Assembly: GCA_965242855.1 (NCBI GenBank)
Contig: OZ251509.1
Coordinates: 372,001-436,000, forward strand
Length of the DNA: 64,000 nucleotides
Origin: WTGU01 sp965242855
GTDB lineage: Bacteria; Pseudomonadota; Alphaproteobacteria; UBA828
Direction of reading: 5' to 3'
Both the position numbers and the translations under genes were made by a program. How positions within the stretch are numbered: position 1 is the stretch's first letter; every line of letters starts with the position of its first letter. The notes under the pieces were generated by a model. It ran no database searches. It was not told the DNA's origin and saw only the letters and a program-made list of their open reading frames with translations. This document shows positions 37,366-46,539 of the stretch, one piece after another.

Positions 37366-38358
37366 ATGGAAGGGGTCGCGGTCATCGAGGCGCCGCCGCC
37401 GGGGGCGGAGAGCATGCCCCGGCACGACTGGTCGGCGGCGGAGGTGGAGGCGCTGCTGGCGCTGCCCTTCGCCGACCTGATCTTCCGCGCGCAGACGACG
37501 CACCGGCGCCACTTCGACGCCAACCGGGTGCAGATGTCGACGCTGCTGAGCATCAAGACCGGCGGTTGCCCGGAGGACTGCGCCTACTGTCCGCAGAGCG
37601 CCCGCCACGACACCGGCCTGGCGGCCGGGGCGCTGATGCCCGTGGACGCGGTGCTGGCCGAAGCCGCGCGGGCGCGCGACGCCGGCGCCACCCGCTACTG
37701 CATGGGCGCCGCCTGGCGCAACCCCAAGGACCGCGATCTCGACCGGGTGTGCGCCATGGTCGCCGGGGTCAAGGCGCTGGGCCTGGAGACCTGCGCCACG
37801 CTCGGCATGTTGAGCGCCGACCAGGCGCGGCGCCTCGCCGAGGCGGGCCTCGACTACTACAACCACAATCTCGACACCTCGGAGGCGTTCTACGGACGCA
37901 TCGTCACCACCCGCACCTATCGCGACCGGCTGGAGACCCTGGCCCGCGTCCGCGACGCGGGCATGCGCGTCTGCTGCGGCGGCATCGTCGGCATGGGCGA
38001 AGGGCGGCGCGACCGGGCGGAGATGATCGCCACCCTGGCGGGCCTGCCGGTCCACCCGGAGAGCGTGCCGATCAACCTGCTCGTCCAGGTCGAGGGCACG
38101 CCGCTCGACGGCACGGAGGCGCCGGACCCGCTGGAATTCGTGCGCACCGTGGCGGCGGCGCGAATCGCCATGCCGCGCTCCGTCGTCAGGCTCTCCGCCG
38201 GACGCGAGCGCATGTCGGACGAGATGCAGGCGCTGGCCTTCCTCGCCGGCGCCAATTCGGTGTTCGTGGGTCCCGAGCTGCTGACCACCGGCAACCCCAC
38301 CCGCGAACGCGACGCCGCCCTCTTCGCCCGCCTCGGCATCGAGCCGGCGCGGCCCTGA
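37366..38358 (+). CDS. bioB: Biotin synthase
   Basis: BioB is the radical-SAM enzyme that inserts sulfur into dethiobiotin. The product is 330 aa. The radical SAM 4Fe-4S motif is CPEDCAYCPQS near residue 67. The 2Fe-2S cluster ligands are expected at ATRYCMGAAWR, LETCATLGML and RVCCGGIVGMGE. VRLSAGRERMSDEMQALAFLAGANS is the expected C-terminal block. The ATG at 37366 is chosen because it starts 130 bases from the divergent hydroxylase; the frame is open upstream only as antisense noise. bioA follows after 15 bases, forming a bioBA pair. Confidence 0.96.
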   Translation: MEGVAVIEAPPPGAESMPRHDWSAAEVEALLALPFADLIFRAQTTHRRHFDANRVQMSTLLSIKTGGCPEDCAYCPQSARHDTGLAAGALMPVDAVLAEAARARDAGATRYCMGAAWRNPKDRDLDRVCAMVAGVKALGLETCATLGMLSADQARRLAEAGLDYYNHNLDTSEAFYGRIVTTRTYRDRLETLARVRDAGMRVCCGGIVGMGEGRRDRAEMIATLAGLPVHPESVPINLLVQVEGTPLDGTEAPDPLEFVRTVAAARIAMPRSVVRLSAGRERMSDEMQALAFLAGANSVFVGPELLTTGNPTRERDAALFARLGIEPARP

Positions 38359-38373
38359 CGCCGGCGGCCCGCC

Positions 38374-39681
38374 GTGGCCCGCCAGGACGGCGCTCCGCCG
38401 CCCGCCGCGCCCGCCCCGGCCTGGCTCGCCGAGGGCATGGCGCATGTCTGGCTGCCCTACACCCAGATGGCGACGGCGGCCCCGCCCCTGCCGGTGGCGG
38501 CGACGGACGGCGTGCGCATCCGGCTCTCCGACGGGCGGGAGCTGATCGACGGCATCGCCTCCTGGTGGACCGCCTGCCACGGCTACAACCACCCCCACAT
38601 CCGCGCCGCCGTCGCCGCCCAGCTCGAGCGGATGCCGCACGTCATGTTCGGCGGCCTGGCGAACGAACCGGCGCTCGTGCTCGCCCGCCGCCTGGCCGCC
38701 CTCCTCCCCGACCCGCTCGACCGGGTGTTCTTCTCGGAATCGGGCTCGGTGGCGGTGGAAGTGGCGCTGAAGATGGCGGTGCAGTACTGGCTCAACCGCG
38801 GGGTGCGCGGGCGCCATCGTTTCGTGAGCTTCCACGGCGCCTATCACGGCGACACCTTCGCCGCGATGTCGGTGTGCGACCCGGAGGAAGGGATGCACCG
38901 GCTGTTCGCCGGCGTGCTGCCGGCGCAGCGCGTCGTCCCGCTGCCGCGCGACCGCGCCGCCGCCGACGCTCTCGACGCCCTGCTCGCCCGCGAGGGCGGG
39001 GCTTGTGCCGCGGCCATCATCGAGCCCCTGGTCCAGGGCGCCGGCGGGATGCGCTTCCACGAGCCGGAGACGCTGCGCGAAGTCCGCGCGGCCTGCGACC
39101 GCCACGGCCTGCTGCTGATCGCCGACGAGATCATGACCGGCTTCGGCCGCACCGGCACGCTTTTCGCCTGCGAGCAGGCCGGCGTGGTGCCGGACATCGT
39201 CACCCTGTCGAAGGCGCTGACGGGGGGCACCCTGGCGCTCGCGGCGACCGTCGCCAGCGCCGCGGTGTTCGAAGCCTTCCTCGCCGAGCGGGCAGACGCC
39301 GCGCTCATGCACGGCCCGACCTACATGGCGAACCCGCTGGCCTGCGCCGCCGCCAACGCCTCGCTCGATCTGTTCGAGCGGGAGCCGCGCCTTGCCCAGG
39401 CCCGGCGCATCGAGGCGCGCCTCGCCGCCGGGCTGGCGCCGGCGCGCGCCCTGCCGGGGGTGGTCGACGTGCGCGCGAAGGGCGCGATCGGGGTGGTGCA
39501 GCTCGAAGACGGAAGCCGCGCCGATTGGCTCAAGGCGCGCTTCGTCGAGGCGGGCGTGTGGGTCCGCCCCTTCGGCGACGTGGTCTATCTCACCCCGGCG
39601 CTCACCATCGACGATGCCGCCCTGGCGCGGCTGACGGAGGCCGTGGTCCGCGTCGTGACCGCCTGGTCCGCCGGGCGGTAG
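38374..39681 (+). CDS. bioA: Adenosylmethionine-8-amino-7-oxononanoate aminotransferase
   Basis: BioA transfers an amino group from S-adenosylmethionine to KAPA, giving DAPA in biotin synthesis. This fold-type I PLP aminotransferase has 435 aa. HVWLPYTQM near residue 25, WWTACHGYNHP and LADEIMTGFGRTG (here IADEIMTGFGRTG) are typical. The PLP lysine is in TLSKALTGG. The start is GTG at 38374, 15 bases after bioB. No bioF or bioD is visible nearby. Confidence 0.94.
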   Translation: MARQDGAPPPAAPAPAWLAEGMAHVWLPYTQMATAAPPLPVAATDGVRIRLSDGRELIDGIASWWTACHGYNHPHIRAAVAAQLERMPHVMFGGLANEPALVLARRLAALLPDPLDRVFFSESGSVAVEVALKMAVQYWLNRGVRGRHRFVSFHGAYHGDTFAAMSVCDPEEGMHRLFAGVLPAQRVVPLPRDRAAADALDALLAREGGACAAAIIEPLVQGAGGMRFHEPETLREVRAACDRHGLLLIADEIMTGFGRTGTLFACEQAGVVPDIVTLSKALTGGTLALAATVASAAVFEAFLAERADAALMHGPTYMANPLACAAANASLDLFEREPRLAQARRIEARLAAGLAPARALPGVVDVRAKGAIGVVQLEDGSRADWLKARFVEAGVWVRPFGDVVYLTPALTIDDAALARLTEAVVRVVTAWSAGR

Positions 39682-39786
39682 CGCGCCCGTCTCCCTGGTG
39701 CGTGGGTCGCCCGACGAGGACGTTGGCGCGATGCGCTCCACCATCGACGTTCGCGGTGAAACGCGGGCGGCACGGGAGGCGGCGGG

Positions 39787-40974
39787 ATGAGCACATATTC
39801 TCACGCTCCTCTCGGTGAAATGTGCGAGGTCAACCCGCGAGCCAGAAGGACTGGATATCCGGGAGACATGGTCGTGAGTTTCGTTCCGATGGCTGCGGTG
39901 GACGGGCGGTTGGGGGCAATCACAGTTCGCGAAGAACGACCTTTCGCGGAGGTCTCGAAAGGATTCACATCGTTCGAGGAAGGCGACGTCCTGTTCGCGA
40001 AGATCACGCCGTGCATGGAAAACGGCAAGGCGGCCCTGGCCCGAAACCTGACCAACGGTGTCGGCCGCGGCTCGACCGAGTTTTATGTTCTTCGACCAAA
40101 CGACCGGGTTCTGGGCGAGTATATTTATCACTTTGTCCGGCAGACACGATTCAGAGAAGAGGCGAAAAGGAGCTTCACAGGCACGGTGGGGCAGCAGCGC
40201 GTTCCCAAATCATTTATGGAGAACGCCTCGGTTCCCCTCCCTCCGCTCGCCGAACAGCGGCGAATCGTTGGCGTTTTGAACCGGGCGGCTCGCATCGAAC
40301 GCCTGCGCGCACAGGCCGCCGACCGTCTCCACGCCTTCGCTCCGGCTCTCTTCGTCAAGATGTTCGGCGATCCAGAGGAGAACCCGAAGGGGTGGCCGAT
40401 AGTGCGGCTCCGGGATGTCGCCACCGTTCTTGCGGGGGATCCGGCTCCTCAAGAGCCAGGGGCGTTCGCAGCGAGAGGACCCTTGTTCGTAAGAATGCAA
40501 GACGTCGGCCGCGGTCATGTGAATCCAACGCTATCCGTTTCGAAAGACCACATCGATCCCGACTGGTTGTCTGAAAATCGCCTTCGCCTTTTTCCGAAAG
40601 GAAGTATTTTGATCCCGAAGAGCGGCGCTTCGGTAAACCTGAATCACCGAGCCATGCTCGCTACTGAAGCTCATGTTGTCAGCCATCTTGCTGTACTGAT
40701 CCCGAACCGATCCAGGATATTCCCTGGCTATTTGTTCTGGTGGTCCGTTCACTACGATCCACGAAAGAAGGCGCAAACTACAAGCCTCCCGTCTCTCAAG
40801 ATCGCAACATTGAAGGAGGCGGACATACCTATTCCCCCACTCAATAAACAGCGGAATTTTATGAGATTTTTGAATTGGATAGATCGCATGAATCATTCTA
40901 CGAAGAAAGCATCGAAATATGCTTCGAATCTCACGGAATCTCTCATGGGTCACCTATTGGGGGATAGCACATAA
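39787..40974 (+). CDS. hsdS: Orphan type I restriction-modification specificity subunit (HsdS)
   Basis: HsdS chooses the DNA site for type I restriction-modification. The 395-aa protein has two target-recognition domains, about 1-150 and 205-345. They are separated by the conserved linker PLPPLAEQRRIVGVLNRAARIERLRAQAADRL and closed by the related IPIPPLNKQRNFMRFLNWIDRMN. TGTVGQQRVPKSFMENASVPLPPL is a typical TRD end. Composition turns AT-rich in the second half. No hsdM or hsdR occurs nearby: bioA lies upstream and a TRAP operon downstream. It could pair with a distant methylase or be a relic. Confidence 0.88.
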   Translation: MSTYSHAPLGEMCEVNPRARRTGYPGDMVVSFVPMAAVDGRLGAITVREERPFAEVSKGFTSFEEGDVLFAKITPCMENGKAALARNLTNGVGRGSTEFYVLRPNDRVLGEYIYHFVRQTRFREEAKRSFTGTVGQQRVPKSFMENASVPLPPLAEQRRIVGVLNRAARIERLRAQAADRLHAFAPALFVKMFGDPEENPKGWPIVRLRDVATVLAGDPAPQEPGAFAARGPLFVRMQDVGRGHVNPTLSVSKDHIDPDWLSENRLRLFPKGSILIPKSGASVNLNHRAMLATEAHVVSHLAVLIPNRSRIFPGYLFWWSVHYDPRKKAQTTSLPSLKIATLKEADIPIPPLNKQRNFMRFLNWIDRMNHSTKKASKYASNLTESLMGHLLGDST

Positions 40975-40977
40975 CCG

Positions 40978-41016
40978 GCCTGTCCCCGGCGCGCGGGTCT
41001 CCAGGCTCGCATTTTT
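40978..41016 (+). terminator. Possible rho-independent terminator after hsdS
   Basis: GCCTG (40978-40982) can pair with CAGGC (41002-41006), with an inner CCCG/CGGG stem, followed closely by TTTTT at 41012-41016. It lies directly after the hsdS stop and between convergent genes. The stem has an internal loop, so the strength is uncertain. Confidence 0.35.
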
Positions 41017-41069
41017 ACGCTTTGCACGCATGTGGGCCTGTACATCCGCGCGCCGTAAAGACGGAAAAA

Positions 41070-42632
41070 TCAGCCAAACACCAAGTCCGGGAGCCAGGTG
41101 GTGAGGGAGGGGAAGGCGGCGAGTACGCCCAGGGCCACGAGCTGGATCAGGACGAAGGGCATGACGCCCCGGTAGATGTCCGCGGTGCGAATCGAACGCG
41201 GCGCGACGCCCCGCAGGTAGAAGAGCGAGAAGCCGAAGGGCGGAGTCAGGAAGGAGGTTTGTAGGTTCACCGCCATCATGATGCCGAGCCAGATCGGGTT
41301 GATGTCCATCCGCAGCAGCACCGGCGCCACGATCGGCACCACCACGAAGGTGATCTCGATGAAGTCGAGGAAGAAGCCCAGCGCGAACATCACCAACATG
41401 ACCGCGAGCATCGCGCCGACCACGCCGCCGGGGATGTTCGAAAGCGCCCGGTGCACCATCTCGTCGCCGCCCAGGCCGCGGAAGACGAGGGAGAACAGGG
41501 CGGCGCCGATCAGGATGACGAACACCATGGCGCTGATCTGCATGGTCGAGCGCAGGACCGGGGCAAGGACGCCGGCGCGCCGGACCCGGAGCAGACTCAC
41601 GCCGATGCCGTAGGTCAGGAGGGCGCAGCAGAGGAAGGCACCGATCACCGGCCCGCCGAAGCCGCTGCGGGTGACGACGAGATCGAACTGGCCGGCCATG
41701 ACCATCATCGCCACCAGCCCGACGCCGGCCGCGTAGATGGCGCCGCCTCGCCCCGGGGCGAGGCGGGTGCCGGCCAGAAGCAACGAGCCGACGGCGCCGA
41801 CCGCCGCGGCCTCGGTGGGCGTGGCGATGCCGCCCAGAATCGAGCCCAGCACGGCGACGATCAGGACGACGGGCGGCACCAGGGCGCGGCCGGTGCGCCG
41901 CCACGCGCCGCCTTCGCCGCCGCGCGCAGGCCGCGGGATGGCCGGCGCCGCCGCCGGGCGAAACCAGGCGACGCCGACTTGGTAGAGCATGTAAAGCGCG
42001 ACGAGGACCAGGCCCGGGATCAGAGCGCCGGCGAAGAGGTCGCCGACCGAGACCGGCTCGGGCGACCAATTGCCGATCGCGCGCTGCGCGTCCACATAGG
42101 CGTTGGAGATCTGCTCGCCCAGGATCACCAGCACGATGGAGGGCGGGATGATCTGGCCCAAGGTTCCGGACGCGCAGATGGTGCCGGTCGCGAGCTTCGG
42201 ATCGTAGCCCCGGCGCAGCATGGTCGGCAGCGAGAGCAGGCCCATGGTCACCACCGTGGCGCCGACGATGCCGGTGGAGGCGGCGAGCAGGGCGCCGACC
42301 GCGACGACCGAGAGCCCGAGCCCGCCGCGCAGGTTCCCGAACAGCCGGCCCATGGCCTCCAGCAGCTCCTCCGCCACCTTGGAGCGCTCCAGCATCACCC
42401 CCATGAAGACGAAGAGCGGCACCGCGATCAGCACTTCGTTCCACATCGCGTTGCCGAAGATGCGCTGCGGCATGGCCCGCAGGAAGGCGATGTCGAAGGC
42501 GCCGAAGGCGTAGGAGAACAGGCCGAACAGCGCGGCGACGCCGGACAGCGTGAAGGCGACCGGAAAGCCCGCCAGCAGGCAGGCGAAGGTCGCCAGGAAC
42601 ATCAGGACGACCAGGGTCTCACCAAGGGCCAT
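41070..42632 (-). CDS. dctM: TRAP transporter large permease (DctM)
   Basis: This is the large membrane subunit of a tripartite ATP-independent periplasmic importer, 520 aa with about 12-14 membrane segments. Hallmarks are VPLFVFMGVMLERS, LAASTGIVGATVVTMGLLSLPTML, ASGTLGQIIPPSIVLVILGEQ, IATPTEAAAVGAVGSL and NLQTSFLTPPFGFSLFYLRGVAP. A cytoplasmic or loop insertion near residues 220-250 is Arg/Gly-rich. It is the last gene of a TRAP operon with dctQ (6 bases upstream) and dctP. The FcbT1-like partner suggests an organic or aromatic acid ligand. Confidence 0.95.
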   Translation of the reverse strand: MALGETLVVLMFLATFACLLAGFPVAFTLSGVAALFGLFSYAFGAFDIAFLRAMPQRIFGNAMWNEVLIAVPLFVFMGVMLERSKVAEELLEAMGRLFGNLRGGLGLSVVAVGALLAASTGIVGATVVTMGLLSLPTMLRRGYDPKLATGTICASGTLGQIIPPSIVLVILGEQISNAYVDAQRAIGNWSPEPVSVGDLFAGALIPGLVLVALYMLYQVGVAWFRPAAAPAIPRPARGGEGGAWRRTGRALVPPVVLIVAVLGSILGGIATPTEAAAVGAVGSLLLAGTRLAPGRGGAIYAAGVGLVAMMVMAGQFDLVVTRSGFGGPVIGAFLCCALLTYGIGVSLLRVRRAGVLAPVLRSTMQISAMVFVILIGAALFSLVFRGLGGDEMVHRALSNIPGGVVGAMLAVMLVMFALGFFLDFIEITFVVVPIVAPVLLRMDINPIWLGIMMAVNLQTSFLTPPFGFSLFYLRGVAPRSIRTADIYRGVMPFVLIQLVALGVLAAFPSLTTWLPDLVFG

Positions 42633-42638
42633 GGCGGC

Positions 42639-43190
42639 CTACAGGGCCTCGCCCCGCCTCTCCGAGGCGTCGTCGTGGCGGGCTTCGCGGCCGGCGAGGG
42701 TCAGCACCGCATGGAGCGCGAGGGACACGCCCTGGAGGGCGATCAGCACCACGAAGGCGAGGATCAGGGACTTGAGCGCATAGACCGCCGGGATGCCGCT
42801 CGTCTCCTTCGAGCCTTCGAAGACCGACCAGGACTGCCCGACATAGGGCCAGCTCGCCCAGCCGATGACGACGCAGACCGGCAGCAGGAAGAGGACGACG
42901 CCGGCCAGATCCACCAGGGCGCGGCGGGCGGGCCGGGCGTCGCGGTAGAAGATGTCCACCCGGACGTGGCCGCCGTGAAGCAGGGTGTAGCCGGCGCCGA
43001 CCAGGAAGAGGCCGGCGTGCAGGTAGATCACGCCCTCCTGCATGGCGATGAAGCCGACGCCGAAGACGTAGCGCATCACGACGACGACGAATTCGAGCAG
43101 CACCATGGCGAGGGCGAGCCACGCGGCGGCGCGGCCCACCGTCTCGTTCACGGCGTCGATCGCCCGCGCGGCCGCCGCTAACGCCCGCAT
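42639..43190 (-). CDS. dctQ: TRAP transporter small permease (DctQ)
   Basis: This is the small membrane subunit of the TRAP importer, 183 aa with four membrane segments: WLALAMVLLEFVVVVMRYVFG, VIYLHAGLFLVGAGYTLLHGGHVRVD, LVDLAGVVLFLLPVCVVIGWASW and SLILAFVVLIALQGVSLAL. The phrase HGGHVRVDIFYRDA is a DctQ hallmark. It lies between dctP (82 bases upstream) and dctM (6 bases downstream). Confidence 0.93.
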   Translation of the reverse strand: MRALAAAARAIDAVNETVGRAAAWLALAMVLLEFVVVVMRYVFGVGFIAMQEGVIYLHAGLFLVGAGYTLLHGGHVRVDIFYRDARPARRALVDLAGVVLFLLPVCVVIGWASWPYVGQSWSVFEGSKETSGIPAVYALKSLILAFVVLIALQGVSLALHAVLTLAGREARHDDASERRGEAL

Positions 43191-43272
43191 CGGGAGCCCC
43201 TTGGGGAGCGACGCGCCGACAACCCTGGAACCGCCCGGAGCGGACGCGCCGCGCCCGCCCCGGGAGGCGCGC

Positions 43273-44391
43273 CTAGCCGGCGTATCGGAACGGCAGCAAC
43301 CGGGCGTTCCAGTACGCCTGATCCGAGTGCTTGTTGAAGGCGATGGCCTTCTTGCGGAAGTCGATGAAGCTGTCGTAGATGCGCTTCGTCAGGCCGCCTT
43401 CGGCCGCCACCTCCGCCATCACCTCGCCGGATGCCGCGCCGATGGCGTTCAGCATCTCGTCGGACATGCGCCGCACCTGCACGCCGTGCTCGTTGACCAG
43501 GGTGTCTAGCGCGTCGCTGTTGCGGGCGTTGAACTCGGCGTACATGTAGTCGTTCTCGGCGGCGGCGCAGCTTTCGATCAGGCTGCGGTCGGAATCGCTC
43601 AGGCTTTCCCACACGTCCTTGTTGACGACCGCGCTCAGCATCGAGCCGGGCTCGTGGAAGCCGGGCCAGTAGTAGTACTTCGTCACCTTGTAGAAGCCGA
43701 AGGCGAGGTCGTTCCACGGCCCCACCCATTCGGTGGCGTCGATCGTGCCCGCCTGGAGCGCCTGGAAGATCTCGCCGCCCGGCAGGGCGACGGCGGCGGC
43801 GCCCAGCCGGCGCAGCACCTCGCCGCCCAGGCCCGGAATGCGCATCTTCAGGCCCTTGAAATCCTCGACCGAGTTCATCTCCTTGTTGAACCAGCCGCCC
43901 CACTGGACGCCCGTGTTCCCGGCCATCAGCGGCTTCAGGTTGAAGTCCGCCGCGAGCGCGTCCCACAGCGCCTGGCCGCCGGCGTGGTAGATCCAGGCGT
44001 TGATCTCGGTCGCCGTCAGGCCGAAGGGAACGGCGGTGAAGAAGTTGAACGCCTTGGACTTGCCCTGCCAGTAATATTCCGCCGCGTGGTACATGTCGGC
44101 GGAGCCCTGGGAGACCGCATCGAAGGATTCGAACGGCGGCACGAGCTCGCCGGCCGCGAACAGCTTGATCTCCAGGCGGCCCTCGGTCGCCTGCGTCACC
44201 CGGTCGGCGAAGCGCTGCGCGCCGGTGCCGAGGCCGGGGAAGTTCTTGGGCCAGGTGGTCACCAGCCGCAGCTGGCGCCGGCCCTGGGCGATCGCGGGCG
44301 CCGGGAAGCTCGACGCCGCGGACGCGGCGAGGGCGGCGCCGGCGACGGCCGTGCCCCTGAGAAAGCGGCGGCGTTCGATCCTCGTCTTCAT
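43273..44391 (-). CDS. dctP: TRAP transporter solute-binding protein (DctP, FcbT1-like)
   Basis: This 372-aa periplasmic binding protein has a Tat-type signal (MKTRIERRRFLRGTAVAGAALAAS). The mature part shows LRLVTTWPKNFPGLGTGAQRFADRV, FESFDAVSQGSADMYHAAEYYW, and MRIPGLGGEVLRRLGAAAVALPGGEIFQAL in parts. These belong to the COG4663 group, which binds organic, keto or aromatic acids. The ATG at 44391 has AAGGAC before it. Its translation signals lie inside the end of bpt, whose stop is 4 bases upstream. The ligand is unknown. Confidence 0.92.
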   Translation of the reverse strand: MKTRIERRRFLRGTAVAGAALAASAASSFPAPAIAQGRRQLRLVTTWPKNFPGLGTGAQRFADRVTQATEGRLEIKLFAAGELVPPFESFDAVSQGSADMYHAAEYYWQGKSKAFNFFTAVPFGLTATEINAWIYHAGGQALWDALAADFNLKPLMAGNTGVQWGGWFNKEMNSVEDFKGLKMRIPGLGGEVLRRLGAAAVALPGGEIFQALQAGTIDATEWVGPWNDLAFGFYKVTKYYYWPGFHEPGSMLSAVVNKDVWESLSDSDRSLIESCAAAENDYMYAEFNARNSDALDTLVNEHGVQVRRMSDEMLNAIGAASGEVMAEVAAEGGLTKRIYDSFIDFRKKAIAFNKHSDQAYWNARLLPFRYAG

Positions 44392-44395
44392 GTCC

Positions 44396-45136
44396 TTACT
44401 CTCCCTGTTGGCCGCTCCGCACGCGGCGCGTGGTCCACCCTTCGGGACCGAGCATTTCAAGCGGCCTGAAGCGTGCTTTGTAGGCCATCTTCGCGCCGCC
44501 GTCGATCCAATAACCGAGATAGAGATAGGGCAGCCCCCGCGTCCGCGCCTCGCCGATCAGCCGCAGGATCATGTAGGTGCCGGGGCTCGCCCGGGCGCGC
44601 GCCGGTTCGTAGAAGGAATAGACGGCGGAGAGGCCGTCGCTGGCCAGGTCGAACAGGCAGACGCCGTAGAGCCGCCCGTCGGGTGCGCGGAACTCGGCCA
44701 GGCGGGTCTCCACGGCGCTCTCCTCGACCAGGGCGCGGTAGTCTGCCCCGTCCATCTCCGTCATGCCGCCCTGCGGATGGCGGGCCTCCAGATAGCGGCG
44801 GAAGAGCGCGAAGTGATCGGGCCGCGCCCGCGCCGGCAGGATGGCGAGGGCCGTCCCTTCGTTGCGCGCGGCGACGCGGCGAAGGGAGCGGCCGGGCGCG
44901 AAGGCCGCGGCGCGGACGCGCACGGGCACGCAGGCCCGGCAGCCGGAGCAGGCGGGCCGGTAGGCCGCGCGCCCGCCGCGGCGAAAGCCCGCCCGCAGCA
45001 TCCCGTCATAGGCGGCGCCGGCGCCGGGGCCCGCCAGCGCGGTCACGAGCTTGCGCTCCCACCGCCCGGGCCGGTAGGGGCAGGGGCGCGGCGGCGTCAC
45101 GGCAAGAAACGCGGGCCCTCCGCTCTCGCTGGCCAT
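44396..45136 (-). CDS. bpt: Aspartate/glutamate leucyltransferase (arginyltransferase family, Bpt)
   Basis: Bpt attaches leucine to proteins with N-terminal Asp/Glu, directing them to the N-end-rule pathway. The product is 246 aa. Typical blocks are CPYRPGRWERKLVTAL, GFRRGGRAAYRPACSGCRACVPVRV with its conserved Cys pair, YGVCLFDLASDGLSAVYSFYEP, and YLYLGYWIDGGAKMAYKARFRPLE. The C-terminus is followed after 4 bases by dctP, so the TRAP operon may be read from the bpt promoter. Confidence 0.93.
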   Translation of the reverse strand: MASESGGPAFLAVTPPRPCPYRPGRWERKLVTALAGPGAGAAYDGMLRAGFRRGGRAAYRPACSGCRACVPVRVRAAAFAPGRSLRRVAARNEGTALAILPARARPDHFALFRRYLEARHPQGGMTEMDGADYRALVEESAVETRLAEFRAPDGRLYGVCLFDLASDGLSAVYSFYEPARARASPGTYMILRLIGEARTRGLPYLYLGYWIDGGAKMAYKARFRPLEMLGPEGWTTRRVRSGQQGE

Positions 45137-45191
45137 CCGCGCATCATACCCCCGCCTCGCCGTTTTGGCGCACGGGCGCGCCGGCGACGGC

Positions 45192-46454
45192 TCAGGGGGC
45201 GGGAGCGCCGATGTCGCGGCGGCAGAAGCCGCCGGGCCAGTCGATCCGGTCCACCGCCTCGTAGGCGCGGGCGCCGGCGGCGGCGACCGTGGGGCCCAAC
45301 GCGGTCACGCCCAGCACCCGCCCGCCCGCGGCGGCAAAGCCCGTCTGCCGTCGCTCCGTCCCGGCGTGGAACACGCTCACGCCGTCCAGCGCCGCCGCCG
45401 CGTCCACGCCCCGGATGGCGCCGCCCCGCTCGTAGGCGCCGGGATAGCCTTGCGCCGCCAGCACGACGCAGAGCGCGGCCTCGTCGCGCCAGCGCAGGTC
45501 GAACGTCCGCAACGCGCCGTCGCGGGCGGCCATCAGCGCGGGCAGCAGGTCGGATTTGAGCCGGGGCAGCAGGACCTGGCATTCCGGATCCCCGAAGCGG
45601 ACGTTGACCTCCAGCAGGCTGGGGCCGTCCTCCGTGATCATCAGCCCCGCGTAGAACACGCCGACATAGGGCGCGCCATCCTCCGCCAGGCCGCGCACCA
45701 GCGGCTCGACGATCCGGCGGCGCGCCTCCGCGCACAGCGCCGGCGTCATCGCCGGCGCCGGCGAGCAGGCGCCCATGCCGCCGGTGTTCGGCCCGGTGCC
45801 GCCCTCGCCGACCGCCTTGTAGTCGCGCGCCGTCTCCAGGGGCAGGACGGTCTCGCCATCGACCAGCGCGAAGTAGCTCGCCTCCTCGCCTTCGAGAAAC
45901 GTTTCGATCACCAGTTCGCGGCCGGCGGCGCCGAAGGCGCCGTCCAGCGCCGCCCGCGCCGCCTCGACCGCCTCCGCCTCCGTCGCGGCGCACACCACCC
46001 CCTTGCCGGCGGCGAGGCCGTCCGCCTTGACCACCACCGGCGCGCCGTGGCGGGCGACGAAGGCCCGCACCTCGGCGAGCGAGGCCACCCGCCGATAGGC
46101 GGCGGTGGGCACGCCGCAACGCGCGCAAAGGTCCTTCATGAAGCCCTTGGAGCCCTCGATCCGCGCCGCCGCCGCGCGCGGCCCGAAGGCGGCGACGCCC
46201 GCCGCCTCCAGCCGGTCGACGAGGCCCGCGACCAGGGGCGCCTCGGGCCCCACCACCACGAAGTCGATCGCCTTGTCGCCGCAGAACGCGACCAGCCCGT
46301 CGAAATCCATCGGCTCCAGCGCGACGCAGCGGGCGGCGTCAGCGATCCCGGCATTGCCCGGCGCGCACCACAGCGTCCCCACCAGCGGGGACGCGGCCAA
46401 GCTCCAGCAGAGCGCGTGCTCGCGTCCGCCCGAACCCACGACCAGGACGTTCAT
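45192..46454 (-). CDS. purD: Phosphoribosylamine-glycine ligase
   Basis: PurD joins phosphoribosylamine and glycine in purine synthesis. The product is 420 aa. The N-terminal MNVLVVGSGGREHALCWSLA and the ATP-grasp blocks VVVKADGLAAGKGVVCA, FLEGEEASYFALVDGE, RDYKAVGEGGTGPNTGGMGACSPAP and ITEDGPSLLEVNVRFGDPECQVLLPRL are complete. The start is ATG at 46454. It is divergent from xseA with an 85-base spacer. Confidence 0.97.
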   Translation of the reverse strand: MNVLVVGSGGREHALCWSLAASPLVGTLWCAPGNAGIADAARCVALEPMDFDGLVAFCGDKAIDFVVVGPEAPLVAGLVDRLEAAGVAAFGPRAAAARIEGSKGFMKDLCARCGVPTAAYRRVASLAEVRAFVARHGAPVVVKADGLAAGKGVVCAATEAEAVEAARAALDGAFGAAGRELVIETFLEGEEASYFALVDGETVLPLETARDYKAVGEGGTGPNTGGMGACSPAPAMTPALCAEARRRIVEPLVRGLAEDGAPYVGVFYAGLMITEDGPSLLEVNVRFGDPECQVLLPRLKSDLLPALMAARDGALRTFDLRWRDEAALCVVLAAQGYPGAYERGGAIRGVDAAAALDGVSVFHAGTERRQTGFAAAGGRVLGVTALGPTVAAAGARAYEAVDRIDWPGGFCRRDIGAPAP

Positions 46455-46539
46455 GGCCTCCCCCTCCCGGCCCGCGGTTCCGAAGCCGCCGGGGCCGCTG
46501 TAGAGTCGTCTTCTATCGCAGGTTCCACGGCTTCGGGAA

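Noticed and set aside
39682..39786. Short gene remnant between bioA and hsdS
   Set aside because: A 19-codon frame at 39731 and the antisense frame look protein-like only weakly and have no ribosome-binding site or family match.
37237..40131. Apparent long N-terminal extension of the UbiH-like hydroxylase
   Set aside because: It is antisense to bioB and bioA. The FAD motif begins right after the ATG at 37236.
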